A stretch of DNA of 64,000 nt from an uncultured Lentisphaeria bacterium. Lineage in GTDB: Bacteria; Verrucomicrobiota; Lentisphaeria; Victivallales; Victivallaceae. Location: assembly GCA_949298075.1 (NCBI GenBank), contig CASFVA010000070.1, forward strand, positions 1 to 64,000, written 5' to 3'. The notes below the pieces were generated by a model that made no database searches, was not told the DNA's origin, and was given only the letters and a program-made list of their open reading frames with translations. The position numbers and the translations under genes were made by a program. Below, piece after piece: positions 52,914 to 61,263 of this stretch (within the stretch, counting starts at the first letter, position 1; each line of letters opens with the position of its first letter).

Positions 52914-53891
52914 TTACATGATTTTAAGCCCGGGCAGATCCTGAATGTCGATAACCCCCCGGACCCGCCGCCCGGAATCCACGACAACCAGATCGTCAAT
53001 CCGCCGTTTTTCCACAATTTTGAGCACTTCCGCCACCAGCTGGTCCTCGCAGGCACACACCGGATCAGGCGTCATCACATCGCCAATGCGCAGCGACAGC
53101 ACCTGATCGTTCTTTTCGGCGCAACGCCGGAAATCACCATCGGTGAAAATCCCCAGCAGCTCATTGTCCGCATTGACCACCACGGCCGACCCGCTGCGCA
53201 CCCGGCTCATTTCCAGAATCGCCTCGCGCACCGTGGCCTCCACCCCCACCCTGGCGGTGTGATCGAGATCACGCATGATATCCGCCGCGCACATGGTCAC
53301 CATGCGCCCGATGGCGCCGCCGGGATGCAGCCGGCCGTAATCGGATTTGGTGAAACCCTGCTCATCCAGCAGCACCATGGCCAGCGCGTCGCCGAGCGCC
53401 AGCAGCGCGGTGGTGGTCGTCGTCGGAGCCAGATTGAACGGGCACGCCTCACGCGGAACCGGCATTTCCACCACCAGATCGCTCATTTTCCCCAAAGTGG
53501 ACCGGGCGCTCCCGGTGATGGCCACCAGCTGCACTCCCAGGCGCTTGGCCGGGTTGAGCACCACCAGCAGCTCCTCGGTTTCACCGCTGTAACTGAGCGC
53601 GATGAGCAGATCATGCTTCTGAATCATGCCCAGATCACCGTGCCGGGCTTCCACCGGATGCATGAAAATCGCCGGAGAACCGACGCTCGACAGCGTTGCG
53701 GCAATCTTTTTGCCGATGTATCCTGATTTGCCGATGCCGGTGATCACCAGCTTGCCCTGGCGGGAAATGGCGGCGGCGCACAACTCGACCAGCCGCTCGA
53801 AGGAACCGCCCAGCTCATCCCGGACAGCGGCCAGGCCCTCGATCTCAGTGTCAATCACCTCGCGGGCGCGTTCAAGAATGCTTTTCTTCAT
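52914..53891 (-). CDS. kdsD: D-arabinose 5-phosphate isomerase (KdsD/GutQ type)
   Basis: 325 residues: a SIS domain (LVITGIGKSGYIGKKIAATLSS, EARHGDLGMI, IALSYSGETEEL) with the HPGGAIG segment, then two CBS domains (VREAILEMSRVRSGSAVVVNAD, IGDVMTPDPVCACED). It isomerises ribulose 5-phosphate to arabinose 5-phosphate for Kdo in LPS. The ATG overlaps the AraD-like gene stop by 4 bases. Confidence 0.93.
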   Translation of the reverse strand: MKKSILERAREVIDTEIEGLAAVRDELGGSFERLVELCAAAISRQGKLVITGIGKSGYIGKKIAATLSSVGSPAIFMHPVEARHGDLGMIQKHDLLIALSYSGETEELLVVLNPAKRLGVQLVAITGSARSTLGKMSDLVVEMPVPREACPFNLAPTTTTTALLALGDALAMVLLDEQGFTKSDYGRLHPGGAIGRMVTMCAADIMRDLDHTARVGVEATVREAILEMSRVRSGSAVVVNADNELLGIFTDGDFRRCAEKNDQVLSLRIGDVMTPDPVCACEDQLVAEVLKIVEKRRIDDLVVVDSGRRVRGVIDIQDLPGLKIM

Positions 53892-54586
53892 TTTTCGACC
53901 ACCGGTTTTCCGCCGGAAGCCCCCGGCGCCAGACGGTTGCGGTGAATCATCGAAGGCTTCAGCCGGGTGACTCCGGAATTGAGGCTTTCCGTAAACAAGG
54001 CGGTGCGGGCGAGCTCCTCCAGCACCCGGGCGTTGAAGAGCGCCCGGGCGCCGTCACGACCCCAGGCAAAAGGACCGTGTCCGCCGACCAGCACCATCGG
54101 CACCGCGGCGGGATCCAGGCCGCGCTCCCGGAAACACCGGACAATCGACCGGCCCGCCGCGGCCTCGTAGCCGGCGGCAATCTCGGCGTCATCCAGCGGC
54201 TCCGTGCAGGGCACGTCGCTCAGCAGCTGGTCGGCATGCGCCGTGCCGTACAGCGGAATGTCCCGCCAGGCCTGCGCCCACGCCACCGCGTAACTCGAGT
54301 GAGTGTGGACAATGCCACCGACGCCTTTAAACGAACGATAAAGTTCGGCGTGAGTCGGCGCGTCAATCGACGGCGGCAGGTGCCCATCCACCGGTTTGCA
54401 GTCAAAATCGAGCACGGCGATGTCCTGCCACTTCATTTTATGATAAGCCACACCGGAGGGCTTGATCGCAAAGACGCCGCGGGAGTAATCCGCCACACTG
54501 GCGTTGCCGAAAGTGTAAATGACCAGTCCGAGGCGGGGCAGTCCGAAATTGGCTTCCAGGCAGGCTTTCTTCAATTCGCTGTACAT
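53888..54586 (-). CDS. araD: L-ribulose-5-phosphate 4-epimerase family protein (class II aldolase fold)
   Basis: 232 residues with VIYTFGNASVADYSRGVFAIKPSGV, the zinc His pair in VGGIVHTHSSYAVAWAQA, PLYGTAHADQLLSDVPCT, and a further His in LVGGHGPFAWG. These fit AraD/SgbE/UlaF, which convert L-ribulose 5-phosphate to D-xylulose 5-phosphate. GGAGAGGAG lies upstream of the ATG at 54586. No araA or araB is adjacent; the next gene makes arabinose 5-phosphate, so both act on pentose phosphates. Confidence 0.88.
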   Translation of the reverse strand: MYSELKKACLEANFGLPRLGLVIYTFGNASVADYSRGVFAIKPSGVAYHKMKWQDIAVLDFDCKPVDGHLPPSIDAPTHAELYRSFKGVGGIVHTHSSYAVAWAQAWRDIPLYGTAHADQLLSDVPCTEPLDDAEIAAGYEAAAGRSIVRCFRERGLDPAAVPMVLVGGHGPFAWGRDGARALFNARVLEELARTALFTESLNSGVTRLKPSMIHRNRLAPGASGGKPVVEK

Positions 54587-54655
54587 TAGTGTCTTGTCTC
54601 CTCTCCTGTTGCACCGCACCTCCGCTCCGGCGCCGCGCCGGAACGGGGCGCCGGC

Positions 54656-55507
54656 TCACAGCCGGCAGGATTTGATTTCAGTCACAATGATGCCGCGGGC
54701 ACCGATCGCGTAGAGTTCATCCATGATGGCGTTGCACTCGCCGCGCCGGACCATGGCCTTGACCGCCACCCAGTCCGGATTGGAGAGGGGGGAAACGGTC
54801 GGCGCCTCAATGCCCGGCGTGATCCGGCATCCGGCCTCCAGGGCGGTACGCGGAATATCGTATTCGACAATGGCGTAACTTTTGGCCACCATGATCCCTT
54901 TGAGCCGGGCCATGAGGGTCTGCACCGCGGGGCACTCCGTTTCAACCCGGGCATGGCGGCCGATCAGCACGGCCTCGGAGTAAAGCAGCGGTTCGCCGAT
55001 GATTTCGAGCCCGGCCTCGCGGAGCGTGGCGCCGGACTCCACCACGTCGGCGATGGCATCGGCCACGCCGAGGCTGATGGAAATCTCCACGGCGCCGTCC
55101 AGCCGGACAATCCGGCAGTCCAGCCCGAGCCGGTCAAGATGGCCGCGCAGCAGGTTGGGATAGCTCGTGGCAATGCGCAGCCCGTTGAACTCCGCCGCGC
55201 TCCGGTAACGTCCGGCCGGAGCCGCAAAGCAGAACCGGGACCGTCCGAATTCCAGCTCCATGAGTTCAGGAACCTCGGCTCCGCTGTCAGCGGCCAGGTC
55301 ACGCCCGGTAATGCCCAGATCAATGATGCCGTTGCCCACATAAAGCGCGATGTCGCGCGGCCGCAGAAACAGAAATTCAATGTCATTGGCGCGGTCGATG
55401 ACGACCAGCTCGCGGCCTGAACGGGAACATTTATAGCCGGCTTCGCTCAGCAGAGCCGCCGCTCCCTCCGACAGAGCGCCCTTGTTCGGAATGGCGATTT
55501 TAAGCAT
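54656..55507 (-). CDS. hisG: ATP phosphoribosyltransferase, long form
   Basis: HisG catalyses the first step of histidine synthesis from ATP and PRPP. The 283 residues include the catalytic domains (IAIPNKGALSEGAAALL, GNGIIDLGITGRDLA, RIATSYPNLLRGHL, the PRPP loop GVADAIADVVESGATLREAGL) and the C-terminal ACT-like regulatory domain of the long form (AGCRITPGIEAPTVSPLSN), so it does not need HisZ. The gene order is hisE then hisG; no other his gene is present. Confidence 0.95.
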   Translation of the reverse strand: MLKIAIPNKGALSEGAAALLSEAGYKCSRSGRELVVIDRANDIEFLFLRPRDIALYVGNGIIDLGITGRDLAADSGAEVPELMELEFGRSRFCFAAPAGRYRSAAEFNGLRIATSYPNLLRGHLDRLGLDCRIVRLDGAVEISISLGVADAIADVVESGATLREAGLEIIGEPLLYSEAVLIGRHARVETECPAVQTLMARLKGIMVAKSYAIVEYDIPRTALEAGCRITPGIEAPTVSPLSNPDWVAVKAMVRRGECNAIMDELYAIGARGIIVTEIKSCRL

Positions 55508-55540
55508 AATAGGTAAACATCCTCAGAATCAGGAAACCAA

Positions 55541-55804
55541 TCACAGATATTTGTAGACATCCTTGAGTTCGAGTCCGCGGTCGATCATCATCACCTGAAG
55601 ATGATAGAGCAGCTGACTGATCTCCTCGGCGGTTTTTTCCCGCCCCTCGTATTCGGCGGCGATCCAGACTTCGCCGGCCTCCTCCACGATTTTCTTGCCG
55701 ATGGCGTGGGTGCCGCGCTCCAGCTCCCGGACCGTGCCGGAAGCGGGGTCGTGCTCGGCCCATTTGCGCCGGAGCTCTTCAAAGAGTTCGTCAAAAGTCT
55801 TCAT
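55541..55804 (-). CDS. hisE: Phosphoribosyl-ATP pyrophosphatase
   Basis: 87 residues of the MazG-like HisE family: [36 protein letters not shown] with the metal-binding Glu cluster, and [16 protein letters not shown]. It carries out the second step of histidine synthesis. It is not fused to HisI. It is the first gene behind a good promoter (55966-55994) and heads the long leftward run. Confidence 0.94.
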   Translation of the reverse strand: MKTFDELFEELRRKWAEHDPASGTVRELERGTHAIGKKIVEEAGEVWIAAEYEGREKTAEEISQLLYHLQVMMIDRGLELKDVYKYL

Positions 55805-55965
55805 TACACTTCCCTGAATGAATTGGATCTGACTGGCGCCGGAGTGCCGCCGCGCGGCCCGCCGGCAGCGCTCCGGAGACGCAATCCCCGCCGCGGCCGG
55901 TCAAATCTCATCTGATTTCGGAGTGGAAAACCGCGCCGTTGCCCCGGCATCCCCCGATTCCTAAT

Positions 55966-55994
55966 AATATAGCCTCATAACCGCCAAAAAGCAA
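55966..55994 (-). promoter_or_regulatory. Putative promoter for the hisE-thiI run
   Basis: On the minus strand TTGCTT (55994-55989), a 17-base spacer and TATATT (55971-55966). The leader to the hisE ATG at 55804 is about 155 bases; I saw no his-codon-rich leader peptide in it. Confidence 0.55.
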
Positions 55995-56027
55995 AGGGCG
56001 CCATCTCATCCGGCGGCAGTCCGGAGC

Positions 56028-57569
56028 TCAGAGACTGAAAATCCCGTTGTAGCGTCCGGCTTTCCGGAGCCGCCCCCGGTCGTTCCAGAAGCTCCGGAAC
56101 GCGGCGTTAAAGGCGGCGGCATCCACGCCCGACAGAGCCGCCCTGCGGGCGGCGGCGTCGTTCCGGGTGGCCGCCAGTTCCCGGAAATAGACGAAGGGAA
56201 TCGCCGCGTAGGTGCGCTGATTTTCCGCCGGAGCGCCCTTGAGCAGATAATAGAGCAGCGCAAAGGCCAGTTTGTAATTGCGGTTGCGTCCGGACGTTTC
56301 GTAAAAAGCCTCCCGGTCGAGTTTCATGAAAGCCTCAAGATCGAAGTCCGACCGGAGCAGGCGCCGGATCTCTTCGACTTCCTCATCGGTCACGCTGACG
56401 GTGAAGCTGCCTCCCCGCAGACTGAGGTGCTCAAAAAATTCGGCATTGCCCTCGTTGAACCACATGCCGGACTCCGCCATTCCGGCGGCATAATGCAGAA
56501 ACTGGTGAAACCCCTCGTGAAAAGCGGTTGAACGAAGCACTTTATCCTGAACCGAATCCGGCACGTTGCGCGGCAGCGGTGAAACCACCAGCTCCAGCCG
56601 GGAAGGCGACCAATACCCCCCGCTCCACTCCATGCCCGGGTCGACATAACGCAGATACTCCTCGCGGGTCTCGAAAATCCGCACCACTCCGATCATGGTC
56701 ACTGCGGCGTCCGACCGGTAATAACGCAGATAAATCTGGCGTGCCCGCTCCAGGTCGCGCTGCACCAGCCGCAGGTCGCGCCGGTCGCGCTGATTGGATA
56801 TGAAAACATAGTTGGGAGTCTCCCGGTACCACCAGCCCTTGAGGCCCCGGATGCCGGCAATGGCGCGTTCGACCCCCGCCTGCCGTGCGGCGCTGCGGCG
56901 GACTGAACCGCCGGACGGCTCCGTTTTGGAAGCGACTTCCCAGAATCCGGCGGCGGCGGCGGAACGCCGGCAGAGTTTCGCCCAGGCCTCCCGCTCCCGG
57001 GACGGAGCTTCAAACCGGTAGACCACAACCACCCGGCGGCGGCGAATGCCGTTCCGGGTGATCAGATAGGCTTCCGGAGCATCAGGCGCCCCCGGACGGA
57101 ACCGGCGGACTTTGGAATTATTGCCGGAAAAGGCCGGCTCCAGACCGGTGAATTTTCCTTCAGGACAGAATGCGTTGATCCATTTCAGCAAAGCGGCGGC
57201 GTCGGGTTCGGAGTCGGCGGCCAGCGGAACAAACGCGGTTTCGAGCTCCTCCGGAGTGGCAAACTGCAGCGGCGGCGGCGGAGCAAATTTCACTTCGCCC
57301 AGCATCGCCGTCAGGCCCGGGCCTTTCCAGTTGCCCAGACACTGCGAATAAATCCACTGCTCGCCGACCGCCACCACATGGGCCTGGTCGGAACGGCGAA
57401 CTCCGGCCCGGGGCGGCTGCAGCGGCGACTGCTCCATTCCCCGGAACATCCGGATCCGGACGCCGCTGCCGGGCACAAATTCCTCCCGGCCCAGACGCGG
57501 CGTCGCCGCCGGCGCACTCAGCACCGCCAGCAGAACCGCCGCCGCCACTGCCGACCGGATTCCTGTCAC
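56028..57569 (-). CDS. Secreted HExxH metalloprotease-like protein (peptidase MA/DUF1570-like)
   Basis: 513 residues with a signal peptide (IRSAVAAAVLLAVLSAPAA). The zinc-peptidase motif is AFHEGFHQFLH, with H351, E352 and H355. A downstream FNEGNAEFFEH gives E373 as the probable third ligand, the gluzincin pattern. The first 330 residues are of unknown fold. It is likely a periplasmic or extracellular peptidase, or a protein with that fold. The start is a GTG at 57569 behind GGAGGGG. It follows kdgK by 28 bases and may be cotranscribed with it. Confidence 0.75.
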   Translation of the reverse strand: MTGIRSAVAAAVLLAVLSAPAATPRLGREEFVPGSGVRIRMFRGMEQSPLQPPRAGVRRSDQAHVVAVGEQWIYSQCLGNWKGPGLTAMLGEVKFAPPPPLQFATPEELETAFVPLAADSEPDAAALLKWINAFCPEGKFTGLEPAFSGNNSKVRRFRPGAPDAPEAYLITRNGIRRRRVVVVYRFEAPSREREAWAKLCRRSAAAAGFWEVASKTEPSGGSVRRSAARQAGVERAIAGIRGLKGWWYRETPNYVFISNQRDRRDLRLVQRDLERARQIYLRYYRSDAAVTMIGVVRIFETREEYLRYVDPGMEWSGGYWSPSRLELVVSPLPRNVPDSVQDKVLRSTAFHEGFHQFLHYAAGMAESGMWFNEGNAEFFEHLSLRGGSFTVSVTDEEVEEIRRLLRSDFDLEAFMKLDREAFYETSGRNRNYKLAFALLYYLLKGAPAENQRTYAAIPFVYFRELAATRNDAAARRAALSGVDAAAFNAAFRSFWNDRGRLRKAGRYNGIFSL

Positions 57570-57597
57570 CGCCGCCCCTCCGGACTGCTGAAATCAG

Positions 57598-58692
57598 TTA
57601 CCGGTCGACGCGGGCGCCGCCGCCCTTCATGAGCTTTTTGACTTCATCCAGCGTGGCCATCGAGGTATCGCCGGGAGTGGTCATGGCCAGCGCGCCGTGC
57701 GCGGCACCGCAGTTGACGGCGAAATTGATGTCGCCTTCGGTCATCAGGCCGTAAATCAGCCCCGAAGCGAAACTGTCGCCGCCGCCGACCCGGTCGAAAA
57801 TCTCCAGTCCGGGCCGGTTGACCGCCTCGGCAAAACGGCCGTCGGCGTAGGCGATCGCGCCCCAGTCGTTGATCGACGCGGACTTGACTCCGCGCAGCGT
57901 GGTGGCGACCACCTGGAAATTCGGATAACGCTTGACCGCCTCTTCGATCATGGCTTTGAAACTCTCGGTTTTGAGGTTGCGCAGGTTGGCATCCACGCCC
58001 TGGACTTCGAGACCGAGACAGGCGGTGAAATCCTCCTCGTTGCCGATCATGACGTCCACCAGTCCGGCGATCTCCCGGTTGACGGCCCGGGCGCGTTCGA
58101 CGCCGCCGATGCTCTTCCAGAGGCTCGGCCGGTAATTGAGATCGTAACTGGTGACCGTGCCGTATTCCTTGGCCTTGCGGAGCGCTTCAATGACGACATC
58201 GGGAGTGGTGTCCGAAAGCGCGGCGAAAATTCCGCCGGTGTGGAAGTGGCGCACCCCATATTTGCCGAAAATCTCATCCCAGTCGATGTCGCCTTTTTTC
58301 AGCTGGGAAACCGCAGTGTTGCCGCGGTCGGAGCAGCTCTTGGCTCCCCGGCAGCCGAAACCGCGCTCGACAAAGTTCAGACCGTTGCGGACCGTCCGGC
58401 CGATGCCGTCGTAGGGCACCCAGCGGACAAAGCGGGTGTCCACGCCCCCCTGCAGAATGAAATCCTCGACCAGCCGGCCGACCGGATTGTCGGCAAACGC
58501 GGTCACCACCGCAGTGCGCAGTCCGAAGCAGCGGCGCAGCCCGCGGGCGACGTTGTACTCGCCGCCGCCCTCCCAGACGTCAAAGGTGCGCGTGGTATGG
58601 ATCCGACCGTTGCCGGGATCGAACCGGAGCATGATTTCCCCGAGACTGAGTTGATCGAAACGGCAGCTTTCAGCGGACTTGTATTTGACCAT
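57598..58692 (-). CDS. kdgK: 2-keto-3-deoxygluconate kinase (PfkB family)
   Basis: 364 residues, somewhat long for the family. Visible are the N-terminal SLGEIMLRFDPGNGRI, the di-Gly GGGEYNVARGL, VTSYDLNYRPSLW, VMIGNEEDF, and the PfkB signature EIFDRVGGGDSFASGLIYGL with the catalytic Asp. It would phosphorylate KDG to KDPG, the substrate of the aldolase encoded upstream, in uronate or glucose breakdown. Substrate is inferred from sequence and the eda neighbour. Confidence 0.88.
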   Translation of the reverse strand: MVKYKSAESCRFDQLSLGEIMLRFDPGNGRIHTTRTFDVWEGGGEYNVARGLRRCFGLRTAVVTAFADNPVGRLVEDFILQGGVDTRFVRWVPYDGIGRTVRNGLNFVERGFGCRGAKSCSDRGNTAVSQLKKGDIDWDEIFGKYGVRHFHTGGIFAALSDTTPDVVIEALRKAKEYGTVTSYDLNYRPSLWKSIGGVERARAVNREIAGLVDVMIGNEEDFTACLGLEVQGVDANLRNLKTESFKAMIEEAVKRYPNFQVVATTLRGVKSASINDWGAIAYADGRFAEAVNRPGLEIFDRVGGGDSFASGLIYGLMTEGDINFAVNCGAAHGALAMTTPGDTSMATLDEVKKLMKGGGARVDR

Positions 58693-58744
58693 GATTGTGT
58701 TTCCAGGTTATTGATAATTTGTGAAAAATGTGCTTGAGGTCATG

Positions 58745-59407
58745 TCATTTGGCCAGGCTGTCGCGCAGCTCAACCGCGCCGCACACCGCCGCCCGGATTC
58801 CGGCCCAGTTGCCGGCGTCGATGTCGGAGGCTTTGCCCAGCCAGGTGCCGCCGACCGCCACGACTTCCTTGAGGTCCAGATAGGAACCGACGTTGAGCGC
58901 GGTGATGCCGCCGGTGGGCATGAAACGCAGCCCCAGATGCTTGTAGGGGGCGACCAGCGATTTGAGCATCTGGACGCCTCCGGCGGCCTCGGCCGGGAAG
59001 AATTTCAGGAAAGTGCAGCCCAGTTCGTGAGCCTGCTCCACTTCGGAGGGCGTCACAATTCCCGGAGCGAAAGGCAGATCGTTGTCCACGGCCGCCTTGA
59101 CCACCGCCGGATTGAATCCGGGCGCGACCGCAAACCGGGCGCCGGCGTCGAATGCGCGCTTGAGGTCGCGGGGATTGAGCACAGTTCCGGCGCCGAGATA
59201 GAGTTCAGGGAAGCGTTTGGAGGCGGCACGGATAATCTCCTCGGCCGCCGCGGTGCGGAAAGTGATCTCCGCCGCGGGCAGACCGCATTCCACGAGCATT
59301 TCGCACATTTTAAGGCCGGAATCGACATTGTTGAGGACCAGCACCGGCACAATCCGGATTTTTTCCAGTTCAGCGACAACGGCGGCGGTTTTCTTGACAA
59401 AACTCAT
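58745..59407 (-). CDS. eda: KDPG/KHG aldolase
   Basis: The 220-residue class I aldolase splits KDPG to pyruvate and glyceraldehyde 3-phosphate. Motifs: IVPVLVLNN, PAAEITFRTAAAEEII with the catalytic Glu, LYLGAGTVLN, FAPGIVTPSEVEQA, the Schiff-base Lys in CTFLKFFPAEAAGG, and RFMPTGGI. GGGAG lies before the ATG. Together with kdgK it forms the lower Entner-Doudoroff branch. Confidence 0.94.
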   Translation of the reverse strand: MSFVKKTAAVVAELEKIRIVPVLVLNNVDSGLKMCEMLVECGLPAAEITFRTAAAEEIIRAASKRFPELYLGAGTVLNPRDLKRAFDAGARFAVAPGFNPAVVKAAVDNDLPFAPGIVTPSEVEQAHELGCTFLKFFPAEAAGGVQMLKSLVAPYKHLGLRFMPTGGITALNVGSYLDLKEVVAVGGTWLGKASDIDAGNWAGIRAAVCGAVELRDSLAK

Positions 59408-59525
59408 GATATTCTCCCGTAAATGAATTTCCGCTTCCGCCGGCGGAAAACATTCCGCGCTCCGGTCCCGGACGACGCCGGACCGGACGGCTCGGCTTCA
59501 GCGAAACAAAACACTGCCGGCGTAT

Positions 59526-59554
59526 ATTATAAAGTCAAAACCCCGTCATTTCAA
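59526..59554 (-). promoter_or_regulatory. Putative promoter for eda-kdgK
   Basis: On the minus strand TTGAAA (59554-59549), a 17-base spacer and TATAAT (59531-59526), the best consensus match in the window. Confidence 0.65.
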
Positions 59555-59594
59555 GCCGGGACCGAAATTTTTCGAAGGAAACCGCCGAACTGCC

Positions 59595-59623
59595 TTGAAA
59601 AACCATTTCAGGCGGGATAAATT
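59595..59623 (+). promoter_or_regulatory. Putative promoter for gltA
   Basis: TTGAAA (59595-59600), a 17-base spacer and TAAATT (59618-59623), divergent from the eda promoter and about 55 bases before the ATG. Confidence 0.5.
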
Positions 59624-59677
59624 ATAAATTCAACATTCGGTTCCGCGAGTTGTTAACCTGCAAGGAGGTCAGAAAAC

Positions 59678-60988
59678 ATGGAAAAGAAACCGGCCGAATT
59701 CGCGATTCTCAAGATTGGCGAGAAAGAAATCCGTCTCCCCCTGGTCATCGGAACTCAGGGCGAGCGCGGCATCGACATCTCCAGTCTGCGACGCGACACC
59801 GGACTGGTGACGATCGACCCCGGCCTGGGCAACACCGCGGCGTGCTACAGTCAGATTTCCTATGTGGATGGCGAAAAAGGCATCCTGCGCTACCGGGGCA
59901 TTCCGATCGAAGTGCTGGTCAAGAAAGTCAAGTTCATCGATGTGGCCTATCTGCTGGTCCACGGCGAGCTGCCCGGCGCCGACGAGCGCAAGAAGTTCTC
60001 GGAGATGCTCAACCTCAACTCCATGATGCACGAGGATATGCGCCATTTCTTCGATCATTTTCCGCAGGGGTCTCATCCGATGCACATCCTGTCGACCATG
60101 ATCAACGCCATGGCGGCCTTTTATCCCAACGTGGACATCAAGTCGATGGCGGACAACATCGACACCTCGTGCGCGCGGCTGATTTCCATCATTCGCACCA
60201 TGGCGGCGTTCGCCTATAAAAAGTCCATCGGCGAGCCGGTGGTCTACCCCCGGCACGACCTGTCGTACTGTGCAAACTTTCTCAACATGATGTTTGACTC
60301 GCCGGTTCGGCCCTACCACATTCATCCCGAGGCGGTGCGGCTGCTCAACGTGCTCTTCATCCTGCACGCCGAGCACGAGCAGAACTGCTCGACCACGGCG
60401 GTGCGGGCGATCGGCAGTGCCCAGGTCAATCTGTACGCGACGATTTCGGCGGGAATTTCCGCCCTGTCCGGACCGCTGCACGGCGGCGCCAACCAGGCGG
60501 TGATCGAAATGCTCCGCATGATCCACGAGGACGGCGACGTCGACAAATTCATCCGGATGGCGCGCGACAAGAACTCTCCGTTCCGGCTGATGGGCTTCGG
60601 GCACCGGGTTTACAAGACCTACGATCCCCGCGCTGAAATCGTGCGCAACGAGTGCGACGCCTATCTGACGCTGATCAACCACAAGGATCCGCTGCTCGAC
60701 ACCGCCCGGAGAGTCGAGGAGGCGGCCCGCAAGGACAGCTACTTCGTCGAACGCAATCTCTACCCCAACGTCGACTTCTACACCGGGATCCTGTACCGGG
60801 CGCTGGGCATTCCGGAGAACATGTTCACGGTGATGTTCGCCCTCGCGCGTCTGCCCGGCTGGGTGGCGCACTGGAAAGAGATGATCGGCGACTCGACCAA
60901 GATCATCCGGCCGCGCCAGATCTACATCGGGCGCAACGAAATCTTCGAGCACGAGATCGAAAACCGCAACAATCCCCAGATCATCTGA
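59678..60988 (+). CDS. gltA: Citrate synthase
   Basis: 436 residues of the long Gram-negative type. It shows a short N-terminal beta domain, GEKGILRYRGIPIEVL, YLLVHGELP, HPEAVRLLNVLFILHAEHEQNCSTT with the active-site His, SALSGPLHGGANQAVIEM with the second His, FRLMGFGHRVYKTYDPRA, and the Asp region YPNVDFYTGIL. AAGGAGGT precedes the ATG. It condenses oxaloacetate and acetyl-CoA. It has its own promoter and terminator. Confidence 0.96.
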   Translation: MEKKPAEFAILKIGEKEIRLPLVIGTQGERGIDISSLRRDTGLVTIDPGLGNTAACYSQISYVDGEKGILRYRGIPIEVLVKKVKFIDVAYLLVHGELPGADERKKFSEMLNLNSMMHEDMRHFFDHFPQGSHPMHILSTMINAMAAFYPNVDIKSMADNIDTSCARLISIIRTMAAFAYKKSIGEPVVYPRHDLSYCANFLNMMFDSPVRPYHIHPEAVRLLNVLFILHAEHEQNCSTTAVRAIGSAQVNLYATISAGISALSGPLHGGANQAVIEMLRMIHEDGDVDKFIRMARDKNSPFRLMGFGHRVYKTYDPRAEIVRNECDAYLTLINHKDPLLDTARRVEEAARKDSYFVERNLYPNVDFYTGILYRALGIPENMFTVMFALARLPGWVAHWKEMIGDSTKIIRPRQIYIGRNEIFEHEIENRNNPQII

Positions 60989-61053
60989 CGCGCCGTCTCC
61001 GCCTGAACGGCGGTCCGGCACTGACAGCAGCGCTGCGGACGGAGGCGGCCCCA

Positions 61054-61083
61054 CCGGACGGCCCGCCGTCCGGGCGTTTTTTT
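61054..61083 (+). terminator. Rho-independent terminator after gltA
   Basis: CCGGACGG, a CCCG loop, CCGTCCGG, then GCG and TTTTTTT. Confidence 0.85.
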
Positions 61084-61163
61084 CATTCGGCGGCCGGGGA
61101 ACAGCGGAGATCAAGCCCCGGTTTGCGGACGCCCTGGCGGATAAAAAAGTCCGGACGGATGGA

Positions 61164-61192
61164 TTGATATTCAATCAAGACCGTGATATATT
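61164..61192 (+). promoter_or_regulatory. Putative promoter for the ydbH-ynbE/ydbL-like operon
   Basis: TTGATA (61164-61169), a 17-base spacer and TATATT (61187-61192), about 70 bases before the chosen ATG. Confidence 0.6.
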
Positions 61193-61263
61193 GAGTTCGC
61201 CGCCGGAAACGCGCTGCGAACGGAACCGGCGGCAGAATGGCAAATTCACCCGGAGACTGCTTC

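Noticed and set aside
55805-55965. Attenuator leader peptide before hisE
   Set aside because: No short frame with a run of histidine codons is visible in the leader.
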